Assembly: GCA_027450185.1 (NCBI GenBank)
Contig: DAIDKF010000006.1
Location: 1-64,000, forward strand
Source of the DNA: Granulicella sp.
GTDB lineage: Bacteria; Acidobacteriota; Terriglobia; Terriglobales; Acidobacteriaceae
Reading direction: 5' to 3'
Length of the DNA: 64,000 nucleotides
Below are positions 34,668-42,990 of this stretch, piece after piece. Within the stretch, counting starts at the first letter, position 1, and each line of letters begins with the position of its first letter. The notes below the pieces were generated by a model. It was not told the DNA's origin. It was given only the letters and a program-made list of their open reading frames with translations, and ran no database searches. The translations under genes were made by a program, and so were the position numbers.

Positions 34668-36256
34668 GACGCCACCTGCATCATCGTATCGTTCATCGCA
34701 AGCTTCGAAGACACCCCCCAATGAGGTGCAACATTCAGATCCTCCAGCAGTAGTTTCGAACTGATCCGCGCGGACTGGAAGATAACGGGCAGGCCCGAAC
34801 CCGGATGCGTACCGCCGCCCGTCAGGTACATGCCCTCCACATCTTCGAAGCGATTGTGCGGGCGAAGATGCAACATCTGATCCAGTGAGTGCTTCATTGA
34901 GAACGTTGCGCCCTTGAAGAGCCCAAAGTCGTCCTGCCAGCCGCGCGGCGTCAGAATCTTCTCGGAGCGAATCCTTCGTTCCAGGTCATGGATGCCGATG
35001 CGTTTCATCTGCTGGATCGCAAGCTCGCGGAACCGGGCTGTCTCGCGCGGCCAGTCCACATGCTCGCTTTGGTGCGTGACGGGCAGCAGCACATAGAGCG
35101 TCGATTGGCCCTTGGGTGCAAGTGTTGGATCGGTGACTGACGCATTTTGAACATAAAACGAAGGGTTCTCCGATAGCCGGTGAAGCTCTTCGATATCGCG
35201 AAGATTCTGCCGGTAGTTCTCGGCCAGATAGATCGTGTGGTGTGCGACATCGTCGTAGCGCCCATCGATTCCGAGATACATCATGAACGTTGAGCAAGAG
35301 TACCTCTTACCGGCGATTGCACGGTCGCTCCACTTGCGGCGATGCTTGTTAGCCACAAGCTTGCGCATGGCCTCAGCGAAGTCTGCATTCACCACCACAG
35401 CATCAGCCTGAAGGCGGCGCTTCGAGGTTCGCACGCCGACGGCCTTGCCGCGTCGGCCCGGACCCGCTCCCTCATCGATCAGAACTTCCTCGACAGGCTC
35501 CTCCGTCAGAAATTCGACGCCCATCTCTCTGGCGATGCGTGCCATTGCAGCCGTCACCGCGCCGCACCCGCCGATGGGGTGAAAGACGCCATGCTCATAC
35601 TCCAGGAACGAGAGGATCGAAAACAGGGATGGGCAGCGGAACGGGCTCATTCCCAGATACTTGGATTGAAAGCTAAAGCCCAGTCGAATGCGCTCATCCT
35701 TGAAGTGCGTGCGCAGATCACCGTCCAGCGAGAGCCACGGCTTCATCAGCGGCAGCAGCTTGAGCATCTCGGGTCGCAACAGGTCGCTCCACTTCTCGAA
35801 CGGCGTCTCCAGCACCGGCATGAAGCTCTCAAGCTTCTTTTGATTGTGCGTGAGAAAGTTCTTGAACTCCACCGCGTCCGGAGGCGAGATCGCTGCAATC
35901 TGTCGTTCCATGCGCTCGATGTCGGCGGTTGCGTCGATCTGGCCGCCGTCGCCAAACACCAGCCGGTACTGCGGATCGAGGCGTTTCATCGGAACCTCGC
36001 GATCGAGGTCGTAGCCCGCATCGGCGAAGATCTCGCGCAGCACGCGCGGATACAGGAAGAATGTTGGCCCGATATCGAACTTGAATCCGTCCTGCTCGAG
36101 CGTGGCTGTCCGGCCACCGACACGCGCCTGCTTTTCGACGACGGTTACGTGCACACCAGAGCGAGTCAGCAGCATGGCCGTTGCCAGGCCACCTGGTCCC
36201 GCCCCCACAATCACGACACGCTTAGGCTGCTTCTTGCTGCTGGAAGTACGGTGCAT
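34664..36256 (-). CDS. CrtI-family FAD enzyme A, first gene of the C30 carotenoid operon
   Basis: A 530-residue enzyme with a basic start (MHRTSSSKKQPKRV). The FAD-binding VVIVGAGPGGLATAMLLTRSG and VVEKQARVGGRTA are followed by FKFDIGPTFFLYPRVL, then FRCPSLFSILSFLEYEHGVFHPIGG, and end with GMYLTGGGTHPGSGLPVIFQS. This is the carotene desaturase/oxygenase family (CrtN, CrtP, CrtI). It is not a squalene synthase and not clearly HpnE. It is the first gene of a five-gene minus-strand operon. A frame extension to 36373 exists, but ATG 36256 sits just before the conserved domain. The operon promoter should lie in 36257-36418. Confidence 0.8.
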   Translation of the reverse strand: MHRTSSSKKQPKRVVIVGAGPGGLATAMLLTRSGVHVTVVEKQARVGGRTATLEQDGFKFDIGPTFFLYPRVLREIFADAGYDLDREVPMKRLDPQYRLVFGDGGQIDATADIERMERQIAAISPPDAVEFKNFLTHNQKKLESFMPVLETPFEKWSDLLRPEMLKLLPLMKPWLSLDGDLRTHFKDERIRLGFSFQSKYLGMSPFRCPSLFSILSFLEYEHGVFHPIGGCGAVTAAMARIAREMGVEFLTEEPVEEVLIDEGAGPGRRGKAVGVRTSKRRLQADAVVVNADFAEAMRKLVANKHRRKWSDRAIAGKRYSCSTFMMYLGIDGRYDDVAHHTIYLAENYRQNLRDIEELHRLSENPSFYVQNASVTDPTLAPKGQSTLYVLLPVTHQSEHVDWPRETARFRELAIQQMKRIGIHDLERRIRSEKILTPRGWQDDFGLFKGATFSMKHSLDQMLHLRPHNRFEDVEGMYLTGGGTHPGSGLPVIFQSARISSKLLLEDLNVAPHWGVSSKLAMNDTMMQVAS

Positions 36257-36418
36257 GATCAAACGGGTCTCTCTTTTTCCCGCGAAGAAAACACGTGCGA
36301 GCACCTTCGAGTCTAGTTGGCCAGCACTGCTGTCCTCTATCGAAAACCGGCGCGCATGCATCGCATCAAGCATTGTTCCTCGAACGTTTCACTGCATTGA
36401 AGTGGCCGTTGAAACCTC

Positions 36419-36889
36419 TTATCCGAGCAGGTTCCGGACCACGCAGCGCACGCGTTCGACGACCAGGCCGTAAACCAGGTGGCTGGTTGCCTCGCTGGTA
36501 CGTTCGCGCGGTGTCTGCTCCTCGGCCGGCGCCGAAACCCCCATCGCGGGCAGCGCAGTCTCCTCCGTTAGCGCCATCAATGCCAGTCCGAACGCTGCTC
36601 CCTCTTTGTCCGTCGCCGCCGGATAATACTCCGCCAGCGCGCCGTAGGCGGCTCCCGCCGCCGCACCGAACCCCCAGCGAATCGTCTGCCCAGCCGTCTT
36701 CTTTGTGTTGCCATCCAGGGCATGCCCGGCCATGCTCTCTGCCAGCGCCTCCGGAGGATCCGGCTCCCCGTGCACACGCGGCGGAAAGACCATCTCCGCC
36801 ACGGACTTCGCCGCCGTTGCTGCCAGTCCAGCAACCAACCCCGCCGCCAGCCCCTTCACCAATGACCGTTGTCTCTTCGTCTCGCTCAC
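36419..36889 (-). CDS. DUF1440-type membrane protein
   Basis: A 156-residue protein with two or three short hydrophobic, Gly/Ala-rich helices: LVKGLAAGLVAGLAATAAKSVAE, IRWGFGAAAGAAYGALAEY and FGLALMALTEETALPAMG. The PPRVHGEPDPPEALAE loop and the final ATSHLVYGLVVERVRCVV match the DUF1440 family (YagU-like inner-membrane proteins of unknown function, sometimes linked to acid resistance). It starts at GTG 36889, 26 bp after the acidic-protein gene, so those two are probably co-transcribed. 162 bp separate it from the carotenoid operon. Confidence 0.72.
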   Translation of the reverse strand: MSETKRQRSLVKGLAAGLVAGLAATAAKSVAEMVFPPRVHGEPDPPEALAESMAGHALDGNTKKTAGQTIRWGFGAAAGAAYGALAEYYPAATDKEGAAFGLALMALTEETALPAMGVSAPAEEQTPRERTSEATSHLVYGLVVERVRCVVRNLLG

Positions 36890-36915
36890 GCTGTCTTCTT
36901 CCCCCGCAGCTCTTG

Positions 36916-37431
36916 CTACTCCAAAGTGTAGGCGCTCGCGGCAAATTCGGCAGCAGCCCCTGCCAGTGCCCTCATGCGAAGCGCTGCATCAATCGCCCGA
37001 TCAACATGAGGATTATCTCTGCCAGCTTCATCGATGTCCATGCCGGCCTCCACGTCTTCCTCAATGCTCTCGGCGCCGTTGCGGTCCACCTCGTCCATCT
37101 CTTCCAACTCCGCTTCCACATCCCTTTTCCTATTCTTGACAGGCCCACGCACGTTGGTCGATCCGGTTGTCCGCAGTACGCCCGCTCCAGGCTCGTCCTC
37201 GTCATCGTCTTCGTCGAACTCATCTTCATCGTCTTCTTCGTCGAACTCTTCTTCTTCCTCTTCGCTGTCCTCGGTGTCGTCGGTATCGCGCAAATCGATT
37301 GCCTTGCGCCAGGCAGGATCGGAGTCGATGAAGCTGGGATTGTTCTCAAACGTTGCAGTAGTGTCATTGCCGATCAGGCCACAAAACTCAGCAGCGCTGT
37401 CGAATGCAATGCGGGTTGTGATCGCAGTCAT
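36916..37431 (-). CDS. Extremely acidic low-complexity protein
   Basis: A 171-residue protein. A short folded-looking start (MTAITTRIAFDSAAEFCGLI) leads to an acidic block at about residues 49-81, made almost only of Glu, Asp and Phe (DSEEEEEEFDEEDDEDEF). The C-terminal half is also acidic (EAELEEMDEVDRNGAES) and ends in a small Ala-rich helix. A perfect AAGGAGAT ribosome binding site lies 5 nt before the ATG, so the frame looks real. The opposite-strand Ser-rich open frame is its shadow. No family recognised; a cation-binding or disordered role is a guess. It precedes the DUF1440 gene by 26 bp. Confidence 0.65.
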   Translation of the reverse strand: MTAITTRIAFDSAAEFCGLIGNDTTATFENNPSFIDSDPAWRKAIDLRDTDDTEDSEEEEEEFDEEDDEDEFDEDDDEDEPGAGVLRTTGSTNVRGPVKNRKRDVEAELEEMDEVDRNGAESIEEDVEAGMDIDEAGRDNPHVDRAIDAALRMRALAGAAAEFAASAYTLE

Positions 37432-37578
37432 GGGATATCTCCTTTGTGAGCCGGTAGGCTTTGCGGGTCAACTGCCTGCTTCGTTAGATGCAAAAAGTTT
37501 GTCCACGTGCATTCGGGCTGGTGCTACTCTCCTCCACTTCAACGGCCAAGATTGTCTGCGCTTCTTCTGGTGGAGAGC

Positions 37579-39081
37579 TTACTCTTCGAATGGCCGCAAA
37601 TGGCTTTCGCTGGGAGGGGTCGTCGTCAGACTCACGATCACCAGGCACAAAAGCGAGACGATCAGCGCGGGCAGGATGGCGTCTATCGCGGCAACTACCG
37701 TTGGCAGGTGTGGCGTCACCCAGTCCCAACTCACGGTGATCAAGGTGCCTGCCGCAATGCTCGCTACCGCACCCTTCGCCGTGGCCCGCCGCCAGAAAAA
37801 CGCCGCCAGGATCACCGGCGTCAGCGCCGCCGAGTAGATGGTGTAAGCATAGAGCGATTTTTGCAGCACCGAGGTCGTTCCCAGCGATTGATACAGTGCC
37901 CATGCCCCCAGTCCTACCACCATCAGCCGGCTTACCAGCAGCACCTGCCGGTTGGGAGCATCAGGCTTCAGATAGCGCACGAAGATGTCATTGACCAGGT
38001 TGGTCGCGGGTGAGAACAAATAGTTATTGGCGGTCGAGACAACCTTGGCGAAGATCGCTCCCACCAGCAGTGCTCCCAGAATTGCCAGCGGCTTTGATCC
38101 GCTCCACCCGCCGAAACTATGGATCGCCGTATACGCCAGAATCTCTCGCGGACGCGCATGCACCTCGCCGGTGCGATACAGCGCCGAACCCACCACGGCG
38201 ATTGCGACGATGATCGACTCCAGAATCACCGTGCCGATAATCCAGCCCACAGTAGCGTGTGTCGCAGCCTTCTCGCTCTTGGCCGAAAAAAACTTCTGGT
38301 ACATCGACTGGTTGCCCAGCATCAGCAGGCACGTCGGCAGAAAGATCTCAAACGCAGACTGAACTTTTTCGCGCGAGCCGTCCGCCAGCACGGGTCCAAC
38401 GTAGTAGCTGGTGAACGGGCGTATCTCGCCGAACCAGGTGAAGTGTGACGCGGGCAAAGCAGCATGAACCCCGCTCCAGCCGCCGGCGAGGCGAATCAGC
38501 ACCGGCAGCGCTACGATCATCGTGATCGTAGCCAGCAGCCCGATCACGACATCCATATACGCCACCGAGGCCATGCCTGCGATTGCCGTGAACACGATTA
38601 CGAATCCCGCCAGGATGACCTGACCGTCGCGCGCCGTCAATACCGGAAAGATCAGGTGCAGAATGTCGCCGCCGCCGATGAACTGGTAGCTGGTGATCGC
38701 GGTATACGTGAATAGCACGGCGATCACTCCGAGCACGCGCGCCGTCTGGTTGTAGCGCGCCTCCAGCAGGTCCGGAATGGTGAACTTTGCGAAGAATTTA
38801 CGCGCACGCGGCGCGATGAAATAAATCAGCATCAGCCCGGCCCATCCGCCGCCCGCCTGCCACAGTGCGGCGAAGCCATGCTTGTAGGCATTCTCCGCTC
38901 CGCCCAGCAGTGAACCCGATCCAATCCAGCTTGAAAGCAGCGTAAACACCAGCACAAACGCTGGCAGCGAGCGGCCGGCCACCAGGTAGTCGGCCTTGGT
39001 CTTGACACTGCCCAGCCGGGCCAGTGAGACGCCGAGCAGCGTTACAACGATGAGGCCGAGAACGATAGCGTAGAGGATCAT
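37579..39081 (-). CDS. Sodium:solute symporter (SSS family)
   Basis: About 500 residues with around 13 membrane helices, the normal size of the SSS family. Features include YLVAGRSLPAFVLVFTLLSSWIGSGSLLGGAENAYKHG (typical first sodium-site region), the long WMD-like AYMDVVIGL segment, and a C-terminal KAGVASIAAGT-like repeat. The substrate (proline, pantothenate, sugars or others) cannot be assigned. ATG 39081 begins right at the first helix; the longer frame to 39309 would add 76 non-family residues. It is divergent from the M61 peptidase gene, with 91 bp between starts. Confidence 0.85.
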   Translation of the reverse strand: MILYAIVLGLIVVTLLGVSLARLGSVKTKADYLVAGRSLPAFVLVFTLLSSWIGSGSLLGGAENAYKHGFAALWQAGGGWAGLMLIYFIAPRARKFFAKFTIPDLLEARYNQTARVLGVIAVLFTYTAITSYQFIGGGDILHLIFPVLTARDGQVILAGFVIVFTAIAGMASVAYMDVVIGLLATITMIVALPVLIRLAGGWSGVHAALPASHFTWFGEIRPFTSYYVGPVLADGSREKVQSAFEIFLPTCLLMLGNQSMYQKFFSAKSEKAATHATVGWIIGTVILESIIVAIAVVGSALYRTGEVHARPREILAYTAIHSFGGWSGSKPLAILGALLVGAIFAKVVSTANNYLFSPATNLVNDIFVRYLKPDAPNRQVLLVSRLMVVGLGAWALYQSLGTTSVLQKSLYAYTIYSAALTPVILAAFFWRRATAKGAVASIAAGTLITVSWDWVTPHLPTVVAAIDAILPALIVSLLCLVIVSLTTTPPSESHLRPFEE

Positions 39082-39172
39082 CTGTGCGCCAATTCTATCG
39101 GAGCCGTGCTCATCTGTGGCCTGCACAGGTAAACTAAGTCGCACTATGAAATCGCTTCGAGGAGTCTTCCGC

Positions 39173-41074
39173 ATGTCGCCGTTCCGTCTTATTCCTCTGG
39201 CTGTGCTATGCGCCGCTACGCTTGCCGCCAGCGCCCAGACCGCGCCCATTACGCTCTCTGTGGATCTCACCGACGCGCCGCGCAAGATCCTCCACGCCAC
39301 CGAGACCATTCCCGTTCAGTCCGGCCCCCTCACCCTCGTCTATCCCGAGTGGATCCCCGGCGAGCACGGCCCCACCGGCCCCATCCTCAACCAGGCCGGC
39401 TTCATCATCACCACTCCCTCCGGAGCCCGCGTCAAGTGGGAGCGCGACCTCGTTGACATGTACAGCTACCACATCACTGTCCCCGACGGCGCTACCGAAC
39501 TCAACGTCAAGATGGACTTCCTCGCTACCAGCGCCGCAAACTTTACCGAGGGCGGCTCTACCAGCGCCAATCTCGCTCTGCTGAGCTGGAATACCCTCCT
39601 CGTCTATCCGCTGAACGGTGACATCGTCCACACCAAAGTTGCGGACATCATGGTCTCGCCCAGCATGACCATCCCTCAGGGCTGGCACTTCGGCACGGCG
39701 TTGGAGCCCATCGCCGGAGCTACTGAAGCTTCATCTCACACCACCTTCCGGACGGTCTCACTCGAACAACTCATCGACTCGCCCGTCCTCGCCGGCCGCT
39801 GGTTCCGCGAGATCGACCTCGCGCCAGACGTCACGCCGAAGCACTATCTTGACCTCGCCGGCGACGGCCCCGAGGACATCGCCCTCTCGCAGCAGCACAT
39901 CGACCAGTTCTCCAAGCTTGTTCGTGAGACCGGGGCGCTCTACAAGTCGCGCCACTACGGCTCGTATCACTTCCTCGTTACGCTCTCTGACCAGGTCGCT
40001 CACTTCGGCCTTGAACACCACCAGTCCTCAGACGACCGCGTTCCCGAGAAGACCTTCATCGACGAAGGCTCGTTCACTCAGGAAGGGGATCTGCTGCCGC
40101 ACGAGTTCACGCACTCCTGGAACGGCAAGTATCGCCGTCCTGCAGGCCTCGCCACACCCAACTACCAGGAGCCGATGAAGGGCAACCTGCTCTGGGTCTA
40201 TGAGGGCCTCACCAACTACCTTGGCGACGTGCTCGCAGCGCGCTCCGGCATCTGGAGCCCGGAGGTCTTCCGCGACCGCCTTGCCACCATTGCCGCCGAC
40301 CTCAACGACGCGCGTCCCGGCCGTACCTGGCGTGATCTGCAAGACACCGCCAGTGCTGCGCAGATGCTCTACGACGCCGGTGGCCCCTATGACAACTGGC
40401 GTCGCAACGTCGATTACTACAACGAGGGCGACCTGCTCTGGCTGGAGATCGACGAGACCATCCGCGCGAAGACCGGCGGTAAGAAGAGCCTCAACGATTT
40501 CATCGCCGCCTTTGAAGGACTCGACGGCAACACACCGCCGAAGGTCGTCCCCTACACCTTCGAGGACATCGTCGCCGGCCTCAACGCCGTCGTCCCCAAC
40601 GACTGGGCCACATTCCTGCGCACACGCCTCGACTCCAACGACTTTCACGCCCCCGAGATCGCTGGCATCAACGTTCTCTCCGGCTACAAGCTCACCTTCT
40701 CCGACAAGCCCAACTACTGGTCACAACTCATGGAGGGTGACGGCCTCAACGCTACCTACTCGCTCGGTCTGACGGTGAACTCAGCCGGCACGGTCGGCGA
40801 TGTCATCGTTGGCGGCGTAGCCTACAAGGCTGGCCTTGCGCCTGGCTTCCAGATCATCGCCGTCAATGGTCGCGCCTTCACTCCGGGGCTGTTGCGCGCG
40901 GCCATCGACGGAGCCAAAGGAGGTGGCGCTGCCATCAGTCTCATTGTCGAAAACACCGGCTACTTCAAGGTGGTCTCCATCGACTACCATGACGGTGAAC
41001 GCTACCCGCAGCTCGACCACGCTGACGGCGTTCCCGACCGCCTCGACAGCATCCTCCAATCACTCACCAAGTAG
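39173..41074 (+). CDS. M61 family glycyl-aminopeptidase-like zinc peptidase with PDZ domain
   Basis: A 633-residue exported peptidase. The signal peptide is MSPFRLIPLAVLCAATLAASAQ. An N-terminal beta-sandwich domain leads to the zinc site HEFTHSWNGK (H310, E311, H314) and the third ligand in VYEGLTNYLG. A PDZ domain follows near the C-terminus (VGGVAYKAGLAPGFQIIAVNGRAF). This is the M61 (glycyl aminopeptidase) pattern. GAGGAG at 39159-39164 favours ATG 39173 over ATG 39146. Substrate unknown; likely periplasmic peptide processing. A hairpin terminator follows 22 bp after the stop. Confidence 0.88.
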   Translation: MSPFRLIPLAVLCAATLAASAQTAPITLSVDLTDAPRKILHATETIPVQSGPLTLVYPEWIPGEHGPTGPILNQAGFIITTPSGARVKWERDLVDMYSYHITVPDGATELNVKMDFLATSAANFTEGGSTSANLALLSWNTLLVYPLNGDIVHTKVADIMVSPSMTIPQGWHFGTALEPIAGATEASSHTTFRTVSLEQLIDSPVLAGRWFREIDLAPDVTPKHYLDLAGDGPEDIALSQQHIDQFSKLVRETGALYKSRHYGSYHFLVTLSDQVAHFGLEHHQSSDDRVPEKTFIDEGSFTQEGDLLPHEFTHSWNGKYRRPAGLATPNYQEPMKGNLLWVYEGLTNYLGDVLAARSGIWSPEVFRDRLATIAADLNDARPGRTWRDLQDTASAAQMLYDAGGPYDNWRRNVDYYNEGDLLWLEIDETIRAKTGGKKSLNDFIAAFEGLDGNTPPKVVPYTFEDIVAGLNAVVPNDWATFLRTRLDSNDFHAPEIAGINVLSGYKLTFSDKPNYWSQLMEGDGLNATYSLGLTVNSAGTVGDVIVGGVAYKAGLAPGFQIIAVNGRAFTPGLLRAAIDGAKGGGAAISLIVENTGYFKVVSIDYHDGERYPQLDHADGVPDRLDSILQSLTK

Positions 41075-41390
41075 CCCTTAATCTGGCAACATCCTTGAGC
41101 CCCGCATCTTCATTTCTGATGATGCGGGGCTCATTCTGTGCGCGTGAAAGATGTGTGGGTGTCCATTCGTACAGGCTCTTTGCGGTCATCTGCGTCACCA
41201 TCCGGTAGGTGACCGCAGCCCGCGTCTCCATGAGCAGGTCAGGCTTTCGAACTCGCGCCCCACCCCGTGCAGTTGCAGCTTACGCTTCCGCATCCTCGAT
41301 CTGCCGCACGCAGCAGATAAAACTGCGCGCGTCGCGGGTGGCTCTCCCAGCACAACCATCATGGTCCCCACCGCGATCGTGCACCAGCCG
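41075..41390. other. 316-bp segment without a gene between M61 peptidase and membrane protein
   Basis: Apart from the hairpin at 41097-41132, I see no gene. On the minus strand around 41245-41275 there is a T-arm-like string (GAGTTCGAAAGCC then CTGACC), but no matching acceptor or anticodon arms, so it is not a tRNA. The minus-strand membrane-protein stop lies at the right end. Confidence 0.6.
41097..41132 (+). terminator. Intrinsic-terminator-like hairpin after the M61 gene
   Basis: GAGCCCCGCATC (41097-41108) pairs perfectly with GATGCGGGGCTC (41121-41132) over a 12-nt loop, followed by ATTCTGTG. It begins 22 bp after the M61 stop codon, so it probably ends that transcript. Confidence 0.75.
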
Positions 41391-42437
41391 CTAGCCTTGA
41401 CCATCGCTTCCCGTCGACCCTCTCGCATCGCCATCGCCGCTCACGCCGTCCCCACCCGGCGCTGCGACCGGCGCAGCAGAGGCCCCTCCCAGCAGCATCA
41501 TCAGGTCAAACGCCTCCAGGCGCACGCGCTGATCGAAGTACACCAGCGTCAACCCAATCAGCGCCACCGGCGACACCAGCATATGCGCGACAAACCCAAT
41601 CAGCAGCACGGCCGCATGCGCAAATACATGCTCCTGCAGCGGGGATTGCGCAATGAAGAACGCCATCGGCGCCTCAATCGCGCCGACTACCATATACAAC
41701 GCTACGGCTATCAGCAGTACCACGAAGATACGGCCTTTGGTGCCCGCCGCCAGCGTCTTGCTGCGCCGCATCGAAGCACGTACTCCCGTGTTTTCCATTA
41801 GAGCCGCCGGAATTCCCAGCGAGTTTCGAATGTACGCAATCACGCCGTACACGCCGCCTCCCGCCACGCCCACGAATACCAGCACCGCCCCGATTCCAGC
41901 GTACACCGGCAACCTGGCCGCCATGCCCAGCATCACCGCTCCCGGCAGCACCATAATCGCCAGCAGCCACGTCGCGCTCCAACCCTGCCACAGCGCAATC
42001 CCAACGTATCGCGCCCACAGCCCCATCGTCGATTGCAGCGCCACCCTGGCCGTAATCTCTCGGCCCAGGTACACCTCGCACAGCGCGAGTACGGATGCAG
42101 CGTACACCACCGCCTCCACCGGCAGCAGCATTACCGTCATCACAAGGGTCGAGATCTGCGCCTCCAGAGCCGCAATCCGGAAGCCATGCTGCAGCAGCAC
42201 CATGTGGTGCGCCAGCAGTTGCACTGCATTCAGAATCAGGCTGAACGAGCCTGACAGCGACGCCAGTCCCGCAAACAGCCAGAAGTTTGCCCGGTAGATC
42301 CAAAACGTCCGGTCCAGCACCTCACCGGTTGAGAGTGGTTGAAGACCGTAGGCGGCCGTCCTCTCCGGGCTGCCCTGCGCGTCCGCGCCCGCCGGCGCAA
42401 TGAACGGTGTCGGTGACTCCCAATCCTGTGGCGTCAT
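41391..42437 (-). CDS. Polytopic membrane protein, GDPD membrane-domain-like
   Basis: A 348-residue protein with a Pro/Ala-rich N-tail, then LSTGEVLDRTFWIYRANFWLFAGLAS and about six membrane helices (LLAIMVLPGAVMLGMAA, AGIGAVLVFVGVAGG, IFVVLLIAVALYMVVGAI and others). The opening GEVLDRTF...Y+ANFW segment is the start of glycerophosphoryl diester phosphodiesterase membrane domain-like proteins. Between helices 4 and 5 lies RNSLGIPAALMENTGVRASMRRSKTL, typical of that group. No catalytic domain is attached. ATG 42437 has AGGAGG about 9 nt upstream. Confidence 0.6.
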   Translation of the reverse strand: MTPQDWESPTPFIAPAGADAQGSPERTAAYGLQPLSTGEVLDRTFWIYRANFWLFAGLASLSGSFSLILNAVQLLAHHMVLLQHGFRIAALEAQISTLVMTVMLLPVEAVVYAASVLALCEVYLGREITARVALQSTMGLWARYVGIALWQGWSATWLLAIMVLPGAVMLGMAARLPVYAGIGAVLVFVGVAGGGVYGVIAYIRNSLGIPAALMENTGVRASMRRSKTLAAGTKGRIFVVLLIAVALYMVVGAIEAPMAFFIAQSPLQEHVFAHAAVLLIGFVAHMLVSPVALIGLTLVYFDQRVRLEAFDLMMLLGGASAAPVAAPGGDGVSGDGDARGSTGSDGQG

Positions 42438-42769
42438 CTCTCCGTCCTCCTGTGCGACCGCGGCTCCCAGGCCGCCCCTGCGGGAGACTCCTATCGGTGG
42501 CCGGTTTTGGGAAGAATAGCATCTGCAACCATTTTGCAGTATCCCCCTCAACCGCCGCGCCCCTCTCCTCGCAGCCCTCGCCCCGCCTCCCGCCGTCTTT
42601 GCAGTGTATTCACTCTGGTTCTTCCCTGTCCGGCACTTCCTCAGGCATGGTGGAGATACACCATTCTGGTTCGGCAGCCGTCCGTCGATGATCGCCTGCC
42701 GGATCAGCTTGGGGGTTATTTCTTATTTACTCCTTCGGAGATGGTATTCTTGGCGCGTTACCTCAAGTT

Positions 42770-42797
42770 TTGCCAGTATGCGTTGTCTGCATAAGAT
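42770..42797 (+). promoter_or_regulatory. Candidate sigma70-type promoter for the giant Ig-protein gene
   Basis: TTGCCA (42770-42775) and TAAGAT (42792-42797) are spaced by 16 bp, matching five and four of six consensus bases. It points toward the gene starting at 42991. It overlaps the edge of the 24-bp-spaced repeats. Only a candidate. Confidence 0.35.
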
Positions 42798-42798
42798 G

Positions 42799-42837
42799 TG
42801 CAGAGCTGTTGTACTTATGATTTGCAGAGCCGTTGTA
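42799..42837 (+). repeat. Two direct repeats spaced 24 bp upstream of the giant gene
   Basis: TGCAGAGCTGTTGTA at 42799-42813 and TGCAGAGCCGTTGTA at 42823-42837 differ at one base. The 24-bp period is close to two helix turns plus a few bases. They could be operator half-sites. Confidence 0.4.
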
Positions 42838-42990
42838 TCTAGTATGGGTAGGGAACTGTCTATCGCCTAAGGTCAGAAGATTGTCCGTCGATCGATACCG
42901 GAGCACACCCGTTCTTGGTCGGTTTACGTGCTTTCATCCACCTTGGGAATAAGTTTGTTTGGTGTACTGCAGGACCTTGTTGGAGGAATG

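Larger units (their letters stand above)
42438..42990. other. 553-bp divergent intergenic region with regulatory-looking repeats
   Basis: It separates the divergent membrane-protein and giant Ig-protein genes. The right half is less GC-rich than the genes around it. It contains a sigma70-like promoter candidate (42770-42797), two copies of TGCAGAGCYGTTGTA 24 bp apart (42799 and 42823), and a long leader of about 185 nt before the giant gene. A short open frame at 42604-42870 has no protein-like features. Confidence 0.5.

Noticed and set aside
37034-37837. Ser-rich plus-strand open frame
   Set aside because: It is the antisense of the acidic block and of the symporter end; the Ser run comes from complementary TCN/TC-rich repeats, and there is no ribosome site.
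41240-41280. tRNA-like T-arm string on the minus strand
   Set aside because: GAGTTCGAAAGCC looks like a T-arm, but the flanking bases do not pair, and no acceptor stem, D-arm or anticodon arm lies at the right distance.
42604-42870. Possible 88-residue gene upstream of the giant protein
   Set aside because: Unusual composition (many Arg, Cys, Trp), no ribosome site and overlap with the promoter candidate make it unlikely to be coding.
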